Made by a program: the position numbers and the translations under genes. The notes under the pieces are model-generated. The model saw only the letters and a program-made list of their open reading frames with translations. It did no database searches and had not been told where the DNA came from. From contig CM019215.1 of NCBI GenBank assembly GCA_009741485.1, positions 81,052,187 to 81,116,186 of the forward strand: a stretch of 64,000 bases of DNA. Reading direction: 5' to 3'. Position 1 is the stretch's first letter. Each line of letters begins with the position of its first letter. Shown here piece by piece: positions 1-12,170 of this stretch. This stretch comes from Malurus cyaneus samueli (lineage: Eukaryota > Chordata > Aves > Passeriformes > Maluridae).

Positions 1-822
1 TGTTCTCCCAACAGGAAAAGGAATGGTCTATTCATTGTGGTATAGACATTTCTATATATTTCCACATGTTTTCATTTTTACCCAGAAATATGACAGTATT
101 TTCATCAGTAATCTATGCTCAGGAATAGCCTTGTCAAATTCTGTCTCTTGGCACTGTGCAGACCTTATAGGGAAAGAACTGATTGTTTACCTAGGGGGGT
201 CTGCATGCTCTGTATAGTGCTTGTATTCTTCAGGTGATAATGTCAGTCTTTAGAATAACAGCCAAGTGAATTCACAACAAATTAGAAAGCATCTGTGGTC
301 AGAGCTGCAGTTACTGTTTCTATGAAATAATGATAATCATGGTAGTTAAAGGAACTGTGACACAAGATTTGTAGGGCACAAGGTATTATATTTAACAAGT
401 GGAGAGGAAAAAGCCCACTCAGTCTCATCCTCATGACTATTCAGTCTTCCTGTTTGAGAGCTAAGGAAAGGAGTGTGTTCTAGATACTTCACTGCCACCG
501 AACATTATCCATTAGACTAATACACAGATTTAATTTAGCCCCTGTATTATATTTACATATATTACACATACATTCATAATCATGCTTGGAATGGTCAAAG
601 GAATTTGTAAATCCTGGGCTCCTACTCAATCTAAACTTTACAGTTTATGCAGAATTAGAGTAATGATACCACATTCATCCTGTAAAGCATTCACCAGAAA
701 TCAAAAAATATAACTGGAGTGCCGTGAGTGAGAAGAAGCAGAGAAGGTCTGCCCTTTGCTTCTGCTGCACTGAGTTGGTAACTGGGCTAAATAAAGTCTC
801 CATTCTGGCTTTGTCATTTCAG
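1..822 (+). other. CDH6 intron (partial)
   Basis: Non-coding sequence upstream of the first exon in the window, entered in mid-intron. AT-rich and unique-looking. I see no splice-bounded coding segment, RNA gene or clear repeat here. Confidence 0.85.
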
Positions 823-944
823 ACAACCCCAAACAAAGCAGCCGTGTCCCAGTGTTCATTAAGGTTTTGGATGTAAATGACAACGCTCCAGAGTTTTCCA
901 TGTTTTACGAGACCTTCGTCTGTGAAAATGCAAAGGCAGAACAG
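823..944 (+). CDS. CDH6: CDH6 exon: EC4/EC5 junction
   Basis: A 122-bp exon after a pyrimidine-rich TTGTCATTTCAG acceptor, ending at CAG|GTGTGT. It begins with two bases of a codon split with the missing upstream exon and ends on a codon boundary. It reads through the calcium-binding inter-domain linker [10 protein letters not shown] and the start of EC5 ([10 protein letters not shown]). No stop in frame. Confidence 0.94.
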
Positions 945-3900
945 GTGTGTTGTCTGCTTGTACTAAGAAAATATTCCAAATTAAATGAGTTTTGCTGCTA
1001 CTCTTGCATTACCTCATCAAGGGGTGTATTTTGCATTGCATCAAACTTAATTGCAAAATTAAACTGGCTGCACAGTATCTGATTTCACTTAGTATTCTTC
1101 CAGTTAACATGACAGCATGTTTTTGAATGTTATTTTCTGTATTGCACCTTGTTACCCCTGATTCATTTTCATTCTTTGATTCTCTGCTTTATTCAGGCCC
1201 CTCCACTGTCTCACTCAAAAACAATTTCAAGTGTGTTACAGGTCCTGTCTCTATTTCAACATTGAATATACAACTATTTCCTGACAGATAACTCTCAGTC
1301 TGCCACTCCTGTTGCTGAGTAGTTCAAAGCAGCAATGATTTGGAAGATTCAGACAAACAATTGCTGTAACATGAGATTTGGGTAGATAAATATGAAGTCA
1401 GCTTGGACTGTCTCACCTTTCATCTCTACTGCTTGTTACATACAGAGGTTTCCTCCCCATCTGGAGTGGCATCAACCCAAACCTTCTGCTGAAATCAACA
1501 TGGTTTTTCTGCAAACTTTCAAATTCATTTTGTTACTTGCTGACAGTATAGGATATAATGGTGTGGTGATCCTAAATCATATCCAGTATGCTGGTGCTGG
1601 AGTATCAGCAGCATGTGGACCATATTTCTTAAGCTCACCATAGCAACATATCTGGCTTGAAGAGGAAGAAAAAAATACAAAAAGATTACTTTTACTTTTT
1701 CTTTGGAGTACATAAATAAACGTGAAGTTCATTAACTTAGGACATAATTTTGTTCTTATTGTTTCAGCTGATCCAAACGTTAAGTGCTGTTGATAAAGAT
1801 GATTCTTACAATGGACATCAGTTTTCATTCTCCTTAGCTCCTGAGGCAGCCAGCAGCTCAAACTTTACACTACAGGACAACAGAGGTGAATTTCTAGGAA
1901 GACTTTTCTGTATTATCTCATCCTTGTTTTCAGTCTTCAGGTGAAGATTTAATGCATGCTTTGTGTTTCCAGACAACACAGCTGGGATTTTCACCCGAAA
2001 AACCAGATATAACCGGCATGAAACAAGCACCTACTTCTTGCCAGTGGTAATATCAGACAATGATTACCCCATCCAGAGCAGCACTGAAACGGTGACTATT
2101 CGAGTGTGTGCTTGTGACCATCGAGGGAAGATGCTGTCCTGTAATGCAGAAGCCTTGATTCATCCTACTGGTCTGAGCACTGGGGCTCTTATTGCCATTC
2201 TTCTCTGCATCATTATATTACTCGGTGAGTAGCTCAGTGACATTTTGTTCCTTTCATGGTTATTTTGTGTTGCTGTAATGATTATTCCAAGACTAGGACA
2301 ATGGCAAAGTGAAGACATCATTGTCTTATCCTGTACGTATATTACTGTATTTCCTCCTCTGAGGGCTGCTGCAGATGAGATGTATAGGGCACAGCCTATC
2401 TAACCTTATTTATCTAAAAGTTAGCGATATGTGAGGAAGAGGAGACAGATGGGCTCCACCCTCTGATCAGTGGAAGGAGACACCTGTAGAGAGACATTCA
2501 TCCCATCCGTTATCAGTGTCTGAGGGGGACCAGACTCATCACTCATCACCCTCTGCAGGTGTCCATACCTTTCTGTTGGCCATAGAAGGAGGCCAGATAA
2601 CTTAGTTTTGCAGAATTAACTTCCCATTTAATTTCCCACTGAAACAAGTCTCAGTGCTTCTGTTCAGTTGGGAAAGGATGCTGAATGATACTGAAGGACT
2701 CTCTCAGAGGCTGCAGGGTCCATTTTACCACCTCTGATTAGAAAGAGGTTGGCTCTTGACTGTGGAGGATGTACAGAGCTCTGGCTACAGCACTTACAGG
2801 TGGCAACTTTTTTTTTTTTTTTTTTAATATATATAAAAATAGGGCAGTTTGGAACATCTTTCACATTGCTTTGAGGTTCCACCCCTCTTGTATTGCAAAC
2901 AGAGACAATTGGTCAGTGGGCCATTAGGTGTACCTGTACATCTGGGGACGACTGTACAATACAGCACAGGCTGTTCTCTGGGAGGGGTTATGAGGCTGTT
3001 AGGAGGAAAGTGGGTAGTCAGACCAATTTTACAGCAGTAGGGTCAGGCAGGGCAGAAAATGTTTCCTTCATGATTCTACTTCTTTTTACCATACTCATAC
3101 CTTCCTTGGACACATCACCACTGCAGAGTCATCCTGATCTTTACTTTTAACAAAATTTCCCTCTCTGGTAATGAGTCAAAGACAGCGTTGTGGTTCTCAG
3201 GCTTCACCAATATAGTCATGGCTTGCTCAAATAAGCTCTATCCCATTTTCAGAAAAGATTCCCACAATAACAATCTGATCTTTAATTCACCATTAAATTC
3301 ATTTTTCAAAACATGGTATCATTGCCCCTAAGGGTTGAGCTCACTTTGTATTAAGTTCCTTACCAGAAAAAGTAATGTAATGCTGTAGGTAGTCTTGCAC
3401 TCGTTAGTACAACTGTGCTCATTAATATCAATCTGACATTAAACGATTTCCTGTTTTATGTCAATCGAAAATAATTGATTCTGTGTGCTAAGCAGCACTT
3501 TATGTCAATTACTGCTCATGCCACCATGCACCATAAGCAGATTTTCAATTAACTCAGCTATATAATCTTCTATTTTCAGGTTGGTTGCAGGGTTTGAATG
3601 TGCAACCACTACTGAGTGAAAAACAATACTCTGGGCAGACCCAAACCACAACTCAAAGTTTAGCAGCAACAAAAAGTGCCAGTAAATTGCTAGGTTTATA
3701 TGCAGTGTGAGTAAGTTTAACATCTTATCAGGAGGCGTCAGATACTGCTGAGCACTGACATGCAAATAAAGGTGATGAACTTCCACGTGTAGCTTATGAT
3801 GGGGTCTTTTTCCTGCAAGTTCAGCACAAAAAAGTAAAATCCGTGTATCAGACGTGATGTAATTATCAAAGTCCTTGCATATTCTGTGTAACACTGTTTT

Positions 3901-6048
3901 TGTGTTCAAAGTTCACAGTGTTCCTGTGGTAAGACACAGCATTTTCCCACTTTATCCTGTCTTCTTGGTGACGTTCCATAGTGAGTCTACAAGATGTTTG
4001 ACCACACCTACAGACAGTATTTTGCTCTAAGCAGTCCTGCAGGGGAGCTCATTATTTAAAAATCCAACCAGCTAACCAACCCAACCCAACCCAACCAACC
4101 AACCAGACCCAAAAACCCAAACCAAACAAACCAAAACAAAACCCAAAAAAAACCCCAAAAACAACAAACTACACAAACACCCTCCAATAACAAAAAACAC
4201 AAACCATGCCCCCCCCCCCCCCCCAGCCAAAAAAAACCCACCAGATTTTTGTCTGTTAAAAGAAGCTAAGAATGATAAGGTTTAATTGAATAAAGTTTTG
4301 GGCTGACAACACCCTTAGTATTTGGCATTGACCTTAAAATGTTATAAAATCTTAAATGAGGAAGGCACTGGAAAAAAGAAATTCTTTAACAGTTACTATG
4401 CTTTGGCTCAGATGCCATTTTAGAAATGAATCTGACATGAAAGATCATTGTGATCCATGTTATCATCTCACATCAATGAGTTTAGGCATTTCTGCTTTGC
4501 TTTGCTATGAAAAAACTATAAAGACAGCAAGATGTGTCTTTCCTTGGAGTTTGCACCACAGAGTTGAAATGCTGGGCACTGCAAATCTCAGACTACCAAA
4601 GCAACACTGATAGTAGAAATACATCACTGCTCCTTGCTGATGTTCATTTGTCAATATTCAGCCATTTATGTCTTAATGTAGAAGCCAGATAAGAAACTTG
4701 AAATTAGCTTCTACAGGAAAATGTTGCCCATATCCCTTTCTACCCTCTGTGTCCACTTTCCCAACAGTACTGAGAATCATTCTTGCGTAAAAATAGAATT
4801 TGGATCAGGGTCATGGAAAGAGTTCCTTCCCTCCAAATAAATGAAAAATATGTGCATGTACAAACACAAAATTTAAAATGAAGGACATTAAATATGAATA
4901 TATTGTAGAAATCTGCCTTTGTCAGATTAAAAAATACCTTTATCATATCTTATCAGTGCATGATTTAATTTTTGTATTTTTTGAGGTTTTGCACATTGTA
5001 AAACATTTCAGGGAAGTTAATAAAACCCAGACTTTGTACTGGCTGAAAATCCTTTCCAAATTCCAAGCTTTTTTTTTCCAGAGGGTAGATTTACTTATCT
5101 TCAAACTTAGCTTTGCTAATCTCAGTGGATACCATCTTTGTCCATGGCAGAAGTTCCCTATTTTCCAAGGGGTTCAGCCTCAATAACATCCGATGGTACT
5201 TATTCTGGGGAAAGTGTTTCCTCTACCCCACTCTAATGAAACTTACTGTGTTCTCAAGGCAACAAAATTAGTATGAGACTCTGAGTAACAAAGTGCCTGC
5301 TGGCAAAAAAATGCTCTGCTTGCTTCCTACGAGCTTGACACCTCCTTTCTTCTGTGCTTCCATGCCATTTCATCTCCCAAGGAACTCGCAGGCAGAGCAA
5401 GCGCAGCCTACAAATCTGACATGCACATTTTCAGTTTTGCAAAGCATCCTCTCAAACTTCAAATTCAAGCAGAGGCGCAGCATTCCTTCTGGGCTTTGAC
5501 AGAGTTGGGGATTAACCTCCTTTCCCTTTCTCTTTTCGCTGCTGTTTTTGTTTGCAGTTACCGTGGTGCTGTTTGCAGCGCTGAGGCGGCAGCGGAAAAA
5601 GGAGCCTTTGATAATTTCCAAAGAAGACATCAGAGACAACATTGTGAGTTACAACGACGAAGGCGGTGGAGAGGAAGACACCCAGGCATTTGATATCGGC
5701 ACGCTGAGGAATCCCGAAGCCATAGATGATAACAAATTGCGCAGAGACATCGTGCCGGAAACGCTTTTTATGCCGCGGCGGACTGCAGCGGCGCGAGACA
5801 ACACCGATGTCAGAGATTTCATTAACCAAAGGTTAAAGGAAAACGATACAGATCCAACAGCACCCCCGTATGACTCATTAGCAACCTACGCCTACGAAGG
5901 TAATGGTTCTGTGGCCGAGTCCCTCAGCTCCTTGGAGTCGGTGACAACGGACGGAGACCAGGACTACGATTACCTCAGTGACTGGGGACCCCGGTTTAAA
6001 AAGCTGGCAGATATGTATGGCTCAATGGACAGTGACAAAGACTCCTAA
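823..6048 (+). CDS. CDH6: CDH6, cadherin-6 (type II classical cadherin), 3' part of gene, four coding exons
   Basis: Calcium-dependent homophilic adhesion receptor of the plasma membrane. The tail binds p120-catenin and beta-catenin and so links to actin. Seen: exons 823-944, 1768-1885, 1973-2224 and 5558-6048 join in frame with AG/GT borders and give about 327 residues to a TAA stop. In order they encode the EC4/EC5 calcium linker ([10 protein letters not shown]), EC5 with an NFT glycosylation sequon, the membrane-proximal CACDH cysteine segment, one transmembrane helix, the basic stop-transfer RRQRKK, the juxtamembrane EGGGEED p120 region and the C-terminal catenin-binding region ending DSDKDS. 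Counting back from the stop with human length (790 aa) puts the helix at about 614-636, where it lies in human, so no indel is evident. Upstream exons are outside the window. I chose CDH6 over other type II cadherins from the EC5 and tail sequence, which I recognise, and from the DROSHA neighbour. Confidence 0.95.
945..1767 (+). other. CDH6 intron between EC5-encoding exons
   Basis: Bounded by GTGTGT and TTGTTTCAG. It has many stops in all frames. No repeat or RNA feature recognised. Confidence 0.88.
1768..1885 (+). CDS. CDH6: CDH6 exon: EC5 first half
   Basis: A 118-bp exon between TTGTTTCAG and G|GTGAAT. It starts on a codon boundary and ends one base into an Asp codon. It encodes the EC5 segment with AVDKDD, the [11 protein letters not shown] strand characteristic of cadherin-6 and an NFT sequon. 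The following intron is only 87 bp (1886-1972). Confidence 0.94.
1973..2224 (+). CDS. CDH6: CDH6 exon: EC5 end and most of the transmembrane helix
   Basis: A 252-bp exon, the size typical of this position in classical type II cadherins. Acceptor TTTCCAG, donor G|GTGAGT. It carries the calcium-binding VISDNDYP motif, the cysteine-containing VCACDH membrane-proximal segment and the hydrophobic run [13 protein letters not shown]. It stops one base into a Val codon, so the membrane helix is completed by the next exon. Confidence 0.95.
2808..2825. repeat. poly(T) tract, T18
   Basis: Uninterrupted run of 18 T followed by an AATATATATA stretch inside the CDH6 last intron. A simple repeat, probably length-variable; no LINE or SINE body is recognisable beside it. 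Confidence 0.9.
4061..4243. repeat. A/C-rich low-complexity tract with C16 run
   Basis: About 180 bp made almost entirely of A and C: CCAACCCAA-type units grading into CAAAA units, then an uninterrupted run of 16 C (4209-4224) and an A-run. The opposite strand is G/T-only, so the open frame there (low-complexity Gly/Trp/Phe) is an artefact of composition. Confidence 0.9.
5558..6048 (+). CDS. CDH6: CDH6 last coding exon: end of transmembrane helix and cytoplasmic tail
   Basis: Coding part of the terminal exon: acceptor TTTGTTTGCAG at 5557, stop TAA at 6046-6048. It completes the membrane helix (VTVVLFAAL), then RRQRKK, the p120-catenin juxtamembrane region ([10 protein letters not shown]), and the acidic, Ser-rich beta-catenin region ([39 protein letters not shown]). 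The full tail is present. A second TTTGCAG lies 21 bases inside the exon (see findings). Confidence 0.96.
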
Positions 6049-6769
6049 TATGTTGTCTTTTTTTTTTTTTTATTTTTCTTTCTCTTTTTTTTTTCTCTTC
6101 CTCATTCCCAGGAACAGCGTTGGGATATGTGAAGTGGCTATTTCTTTCTGTTTCTCCACAGCTGTGTGAAAGGGTTCTCCATTCTACCCATTTGAATTGT
6201 CTGATGACTGCAGTCTGTGTGGGTTAGCCATCAGAAAACTTTTTCTAGTATCATTTTATGAGCTTCCAAGAGGCAAAATCCTTATTTTTTGAGTGCATCC
6301 AGTTTACCAAGCCAATCTTACAGGCATAGCAGTAGTGGAGGGGGAAAAAGGGATCAGATGGGGAGCAATATTTTTACTTGTTCTGCTTATATTGTAAATT
6401 GGAGTATATTACTGTTTAAGCTCACTCGCTTTTTACTCGTACTCAGACTCTTCAGCTCAGACGACTGCTCTGTCGATTGTGTATTGCACATCCCAATGTA
6501 ATGAGGTACCCTAGTTTACCCTATGTATTATAGTCAAAAGTAGTGGTGACAGAATGAAGGTTTATTATACAAGTAGAGTAAGCTGAGAAAAGAACATTAA
6601 GCACGCATTTTGCTCATGAGGAGGGTGGAGAGGCTTAATGGTCATTTAAACCTGAGTGTTTCTCTCGAACTCAGCATCGCCCCATTGCACTGAATCATGC
6701 TGACACACACGTATATATAGCTCATTGACTGCTCTGTATATATTCTTTGGACCTAGCATTGCTGGAGAG

Positions 6770-6798
6770 ATGTGTGTGTGCGTGCACGTGTGTGTGGT
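6770..6798. repeat. imperfect (TG)n microsatellite
   Basis: TG/CG alternating purine-pyrimidine run in the CDH6 3'UTR region. The embedded CGTGCACG core interrupts the TG units. Short and imperfect. Confidence 0.8.
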
Positions 6799-7409
6799 CA
6801 GTAGCCCCAATAATTCTCCGATGGTTTCCAGTTCTAGCACAGGCTTGCTTTGCGATACAGGGAAAGGCATCAAACCCAGCTCTGGATTAGGTCGTGACTT
6901 GTGCTTTTGTTTGCACTTCCTCAGTCGGCCCCACCTGCAATTAGTTCAGTGATGGCCACTGTCCTGGGACACTGGAGGCAGGATTTTCACATCCAGATGC
7001 TCCTGCCTGTTCTCCTGTATGGGTGGGGAGGAGTGGCCTCAAGGTGACTGCCACCCTCTGGGGCAAAAGGAGCAACTGCAGAGGAGGAAAGTGCTTTTGT
7101 TGTCCTGGCCTTCTGTACCTGGATGTCCAAGGTGGATTCCTGACTGACTCTCTGCCCGGTTTTGCTATCTGTAAAATGGGGAAATAATGCCTACCTCATT
7201 AGGATGTTGCAAGAACTATATAAGTCATTTGGAAAATGCTTTAGAAATGGAAAGCACTGGCATTCTGCCTGAGAAAGTAACTTTTCATGCTTTTGGGTAG
7301 TTGCTTTCTTTTTTTTTTGTTCCAGACTCATCCCTGAATGAAAAAAAATAGTTGAGAATTAACGGTCATTCCAGCGGCCTGTAAAGTAGTGTTTATAACT
7401 CTTTTTTAA

Positions 7410-7415
7410 AATAAA
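7410..7415 (+). terminator. candidate proximal CDH6 poly(A) signal
   Basis: AATAAA about 1.36 kb after the stop. The downstream sequence is only weakly U/GU-rich, so this is a weak candidate for an alternative short 3'UTR. Confidence 0.25.
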
Positions 7416-10370
7416 CTATTCAGCCAGGATTGTTAAAGACTTCACCAAAAGGCAAAATTTTAACCACAAGTTTCTCTGCTGTGTGTCTATCTGCTTTGCC
7501 AAGTTAAGTAATATTTGTCCAGGTGTGGGGTGGGAGAAGATGCCATAATCTTGGGCCAAAACAGTTTGCTTTACAACTTGCACACCACTCAGTATTTCAG
7601 TTGATTTGTCAAACATGTAGTGATTGTTCTTCGTATCCAGCCATCTAGGAGAGGCTATCTGGAGAAAATCCTAGGGGGCTGCCATGGGACATATCCAGTT
7701 CCAGGAGTTAAATGCTGCCCTATGTTCCAAAATAGAAAACCAGCCCATGGCACTGTGCCAAGGAAAGAAGAAATTATCTTTTTAAAATTACCTCATATGT
7801 AAATGTTCTCATTTCTTCCATTTTGAGACAGTATTTAATATCAGAATTACAGGAACTGGTCTATTTTCCCCCTCCTCCAAATTTTAAGTGATTCATTTTG
7901 AAAATTAAACAGCTCCGATTTATTCCAGGAATAAAAAGGGATGGGGAAAAAAAGTTAATAAACAGAAAATTAAGAGGAATAAAAAATTAATCCCTAGAAT
8001 TCATTACTCTTAGTGAGTTAAAGAGAGCAGTAAGAGTCACAAGTATTAGACTTCTACAACCACAATGGCAGAATTTTATGTTTTGTGGACCGGCTCAGAG
8101 GGAAGAGGATGAGCATTCATGCTGCAGCCCCGGCTGGGCAGGAAAGGGCACAGCAGCTGATGGCATGCAGATGCCCAGCATTATAGAGTGGATGTTGTCA
8201 GAGTGGAGTGGCCCAGAGTTTCGAAGGTCTGGAGCCTTCTCCGAGTGTTTAAGTCCAACAGAGTGTGGTTCCCAGCTCCATCACTTCTGGGGCAGCTGAG
8301 CTGTTGCACCCATCATAATGGCAATGGCACTGTGTCCTCCTGAGGGACCCTAAGCAATTTGATAAAAGCCTGGCTTTTCATGGCTTCCTTGAAATTGGAG
8401 CTTGAAGGAAGCAATCTGTCCAAAAATTGGCAGATGGGAGAGACCATCTGGATTTCAGATATGTGGAAGAGCAGCAGATGCTCAGCACCAGCTGCCACAG
8501 GTCCCTCACTCCAGGCTGCTCCCCTGGCACAGTCCGTGGGGCTGGAAAATCCCTCCAGGGGCTCTCCCCATGGCTTCCAAACACACATCTTCACTCAGCC
8601 TTCACTTCGTGGGGCAAATAGCCTCGAGCTTGGAATCCAGCTGGATGCCCAAAGTGAGCCAGGGAACTGTCCCTTCCCCTCCTTCAGCCCCAAGGGGACA
8701 CATTGGTATGTGGAGGGGATGGCACAGGTGGCTGTGAAGCCACACAGGAATTCAGCCCTGTGAGCCACCCCCAGCTCACTGGGAAGAGGGAGTTGGTGGC
8801 ACTTGGCTGGAGAAAGCCCCGGTGCCCTGAAGGGGCTGGGCCACCCTGCAGGTCAGCGTTAGTCACTTCTTGGGATGAGATAAATCCTTGTAACTATTTT
8901 CCTATGTTTGTACAGTGATTTTGTCTGATTTAGTGGTTGTTAGTGGCAGTCCAAGCGCAAGTTTTGAGTTGGTTTGGGGTTTTTTTCCTTCTAATTGAAA
9001 GCTGGTTTTATCTTGTCCATTGAGTGACACAGTAAATAATAGAGAGTGGCTACTCGTGCCTGTTTTGTAAATATATTATATATATAAAATTATGTTATGT
9101 CACCACAAATATGGTGCCTGAATAGCAAATGCATTCTTCTAAGAAAATTTGAGTCAAACTTGCATCCAAAATATTATTTATGCATCTAGGTTTTAATATA
9201 TTTTTTTTTCCTGCAAATTAAACAGATTCAGCATCTCTTCACACAGCAAGGAGAGTTCAATTCTTTCTTTTCTTCTTGCTTGGCAGTACCAAAAAGTGCA
9301 ATTTATGAAATCAGTACTGCATATTAAATATTGAAAGTGCCATATTGCAGTGAGTACAAACCTTTGCAGTAACATTTCTTTGCACTTTGTTGCATGGTGG
9401 CGTGCTAGATGATAGAATTGAGTATTTAACAATGCTTTCACTCAGTGCTACATTGTCATTTGTAGATAAACAAGTGTTGGACTATGGGCTATGAAGTGGC
9501 TTTCAAGGCTGTTTTAAGCCTGCTCTTCTTACAACTACACTTATTTCAGAAGAAGAAATATTGTTAGGCAGTTTACCTAACCCAAGCAGAGAGATAAAAA
9601 TGCAGCCGGCTTTTAACTTTGAAAAGCATCTGACCTGACAACAGAAAACAAAAGATGCCAAGGAATTCAGTGGAGTCAACAGGAAATGGGGACCTGGGAG
9701 ACTCTGCCAGCCATGCCACTGCAGAACAATAACATCTCTACACTTGAAATGAAATAAGGTTTCTGCAGTAACGATTTCATCTCAACTCCCAAAAGAATCA
9801 CTTTACCCCAGAAAACTGGTGGGGAGTTGGTTTTGTTTTGTGTTTACTGGGTTTTTTTTACCCCAAGGAGAAGTACTTCAGGTTAAATCCAATTCTACCC
9901 CACAGCAGCACCAGTGGGGGAGGCGTGGCAGCCCAAGGCACACGGCTGTGCCAGGACACCTCTCTGTGCTTGGGAGAAGCTGAGGCAAAGTCTGGCAGAA
10001 AGCATTGCACAGGAGAATTTGGGGGTTTCTACAGGGCTTCACCAGCAGTATCACAGGACTGGGGTGTGTTCCCAAATTTGACATAGATGGAGTTGCATCT
10101 AACCATGAGAAAACCAAATTGTCTGTATTTTTCAGTTATTTCTGGAAAAAAATGTGCTGGAACAGATATGTAGTAGAAGAACATGTCACCTGTACCAACA
10201 CAAATATTTTCTAAATTTTTCCTAAGAGGCAGATTTATTTTTTCTGGTCTTACTTCATTCTATGGACAGGTGTTCCTTCACTGTCAAACGTGAGCAGAAG
10301 AGGCGGCCCTCAAATAGTCCACTCTTGGGAGCAGCAGTCTGCACTACAACTTTTCCATTTCTCTCTCATG

Positions 10371-10430
10371 AAAACAAAAAACAAAAAACAAAAAACAAAA
10401 AAACAAAAAAAAAACCCAAAAAAAAAATCC
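10371..10430. repeat. (AAAAAC)n low-complexity tract
   Basis: A-rich tract with CAAAAAA-type units, about 60 bp, in the CDH6 3' flank. No SINE or LINE body is attached. Confidence 0.85.
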
Positions 10431-12164
10431 CTCAAAACCAAGAAACTGAACATTTGCAGTACCATAAAAACCAGAACAGTTACAGAGGGTAGCAGAGAGA
10501 AATGCCTTTAGAAATGCATTTATACATTTGCAGTCTGTTTAAAAAGAAGGGAAATAATAAACATTGGAACCTGGTCATGTTTCAAAATCAGAATTATCCA
10601 TGTTGAGCAGAACCAACAGAGCACTTCTAACACTTTTAGGTTTCCTGAAGCACCAGAGGGAGATCTGCACAGATAGGAAAAAAGCCTTTTTTTTGACCGA
10701 GCAACTTAAATCCAGGCCATTTCCATGTAGATCTCTTGAAAACAAAGTCACGCGTTAAATTTCTGCAGCAGAACTCGCCTGGTGGTACTTGCAGGGTGAA
10801 TTCCTGCGAGTGGTTCTGAGCAGGTAACTCTCTGCAAGCACCACCGTGCTCACTCTGCCTGCCCCCATCCATTAGAAAGGTCTCTCCATGTTTCCTTTGC
10901 CTATGAGCAGTATTGAAGTGTTTCAGAGGACCACTGTCCCAAATGGATGCTGCCATCCCCTGCCCATTTGCATTTCAATTAACTCTGCAGTCTGAGCTTC
11001 CTCATCAAATAAGAGCTATTAGCTACTTCCAGTGAGTATGGACTATGCCATAAGCTATGAAAGGAAGGATTTTTCCAGCCCATCTACACCTGTGAAACAG
11101 CAGTCTCCTCCACTAGATGTCAAAGCCACAATATTTTTTTGTTTCAGCTCAGTCTTTAGAAGAGGACTTCTTTTCTCAGAGATTGTTTCTGTACTTAAAA
11201 AGGAAGGAGTAAAAGCACATTTAATCTCTACAGACTCGTGATTTGCTCCAGAAAGAGAGAAAAACACATAACCCCAACACAGTGCTTTAACACCAGTCTT
11301 TGCCCTCAGCAGTTTTATTTAAGGCAGCTGAAACAATCCTGGTCCTGCCCATCATTTTGCAATGTTTGCTCATTTGAGCCCAGACCTGTGTTTGTCATGC
11401 ACTAAACACTTTCCTGAGCAGTTTATAAGATCGAATGGTAGGGGTCCAAAAGCTGTGGCTGAGGTTTCAGGAAGTACAAGTGTCAGAGAATTGAGGATTT
11501 CAGGAAGAAGAGCAGGAGGTGAATTACACCGGGGGTGAGGGGAGGTAATCAGTCATGTGCAAGGCAGGCCCGTGGCACAAAGCTACCATCTTATCTGTAG
11601 AGTTACTGGATTTCAAAGGAGTTTTTACAAAACCTGCCCTTTTTTTCTTCATGTACGTTTTGCCTCCTTTAAAAATAAATTTAAAGAAAAAATAAAAAGG
11701 AGCTGCTATCTTTAGATTTCTCCTTCCACGTAGTTGATTTGACAAATAAGGCATAAGTCCAGCATATAGAAAAATCCTTTCCATTCCCATGGGCTTTTGA
11801 CCTTTCCTATGAGACTGCACTATTTATGTAAATATACTTGGAAACACTTTCTATAAGCTTTTAGTTTTCTATGATCTATTGCTTTAGTGTTTATTAAAGA
11901 TACAAACTTATAGAATTATTAAGCATTCAGGTGAACACGACAAAGAAAGAGCACTGCAAACACAAAATTGTTCTGGATTTTGACACATGAAAAACTTCAG
12001 AATCACTGTACTGTTTTAATTCTGTGATTACTTTCATTGCTTTGAAAAATTAAACTTAAAAGAAAGGCCTTATAATAAATGCTATGTGCATCTTAACTGT
12101 GTTACTGAGCGAAATCAATCTGGCAAACTCCTATTGTGATTTGTGATTTTTTTAAACCCTTTAA

Positions 12165-12170
12165 AATAAA
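12165..12170 (+). terminator. candidate distal CDH6 poly(A) signal
   Basis: AATAAA followed within 5-25 bases by TGCTTTTTTGG and a T-rich run, the arrangement expected of a strong cleavage site. It lies about 6.1 kb after the stop, close to the length of the mammalian CDH6 3'UTR. Another AATAAA lies 91 bases upstream (12074). Confidence 0.45.

Larger units (their letters stand above)
2225..5557 (+). other. CDH6 last intron
   Basis: 3.3-kb intron that splits the transmembrane-helix coding sequence, GTGAGT to TTTGCAG. It contains a T18 run (2808-2825) and an A/C-rich low-complexity tract (4061-4243). Nothing else in it reads as a gene; an antisense open stretch at 3505-3909 has no recognisable domain. 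Confidence 0.88.

Noticed and set aside
3505..3909. 134-codon open frame antisense in the last CDH6 intron
   Set aside because: No recognisable family, no splice sites forming a gene, and not linked to any repeat.
4056..4241. Minus-strand open frame rich in Gly, Trp and Phe
   Set aside because: Pure consequence of the A/C-only low-complexity tract; not a gene.
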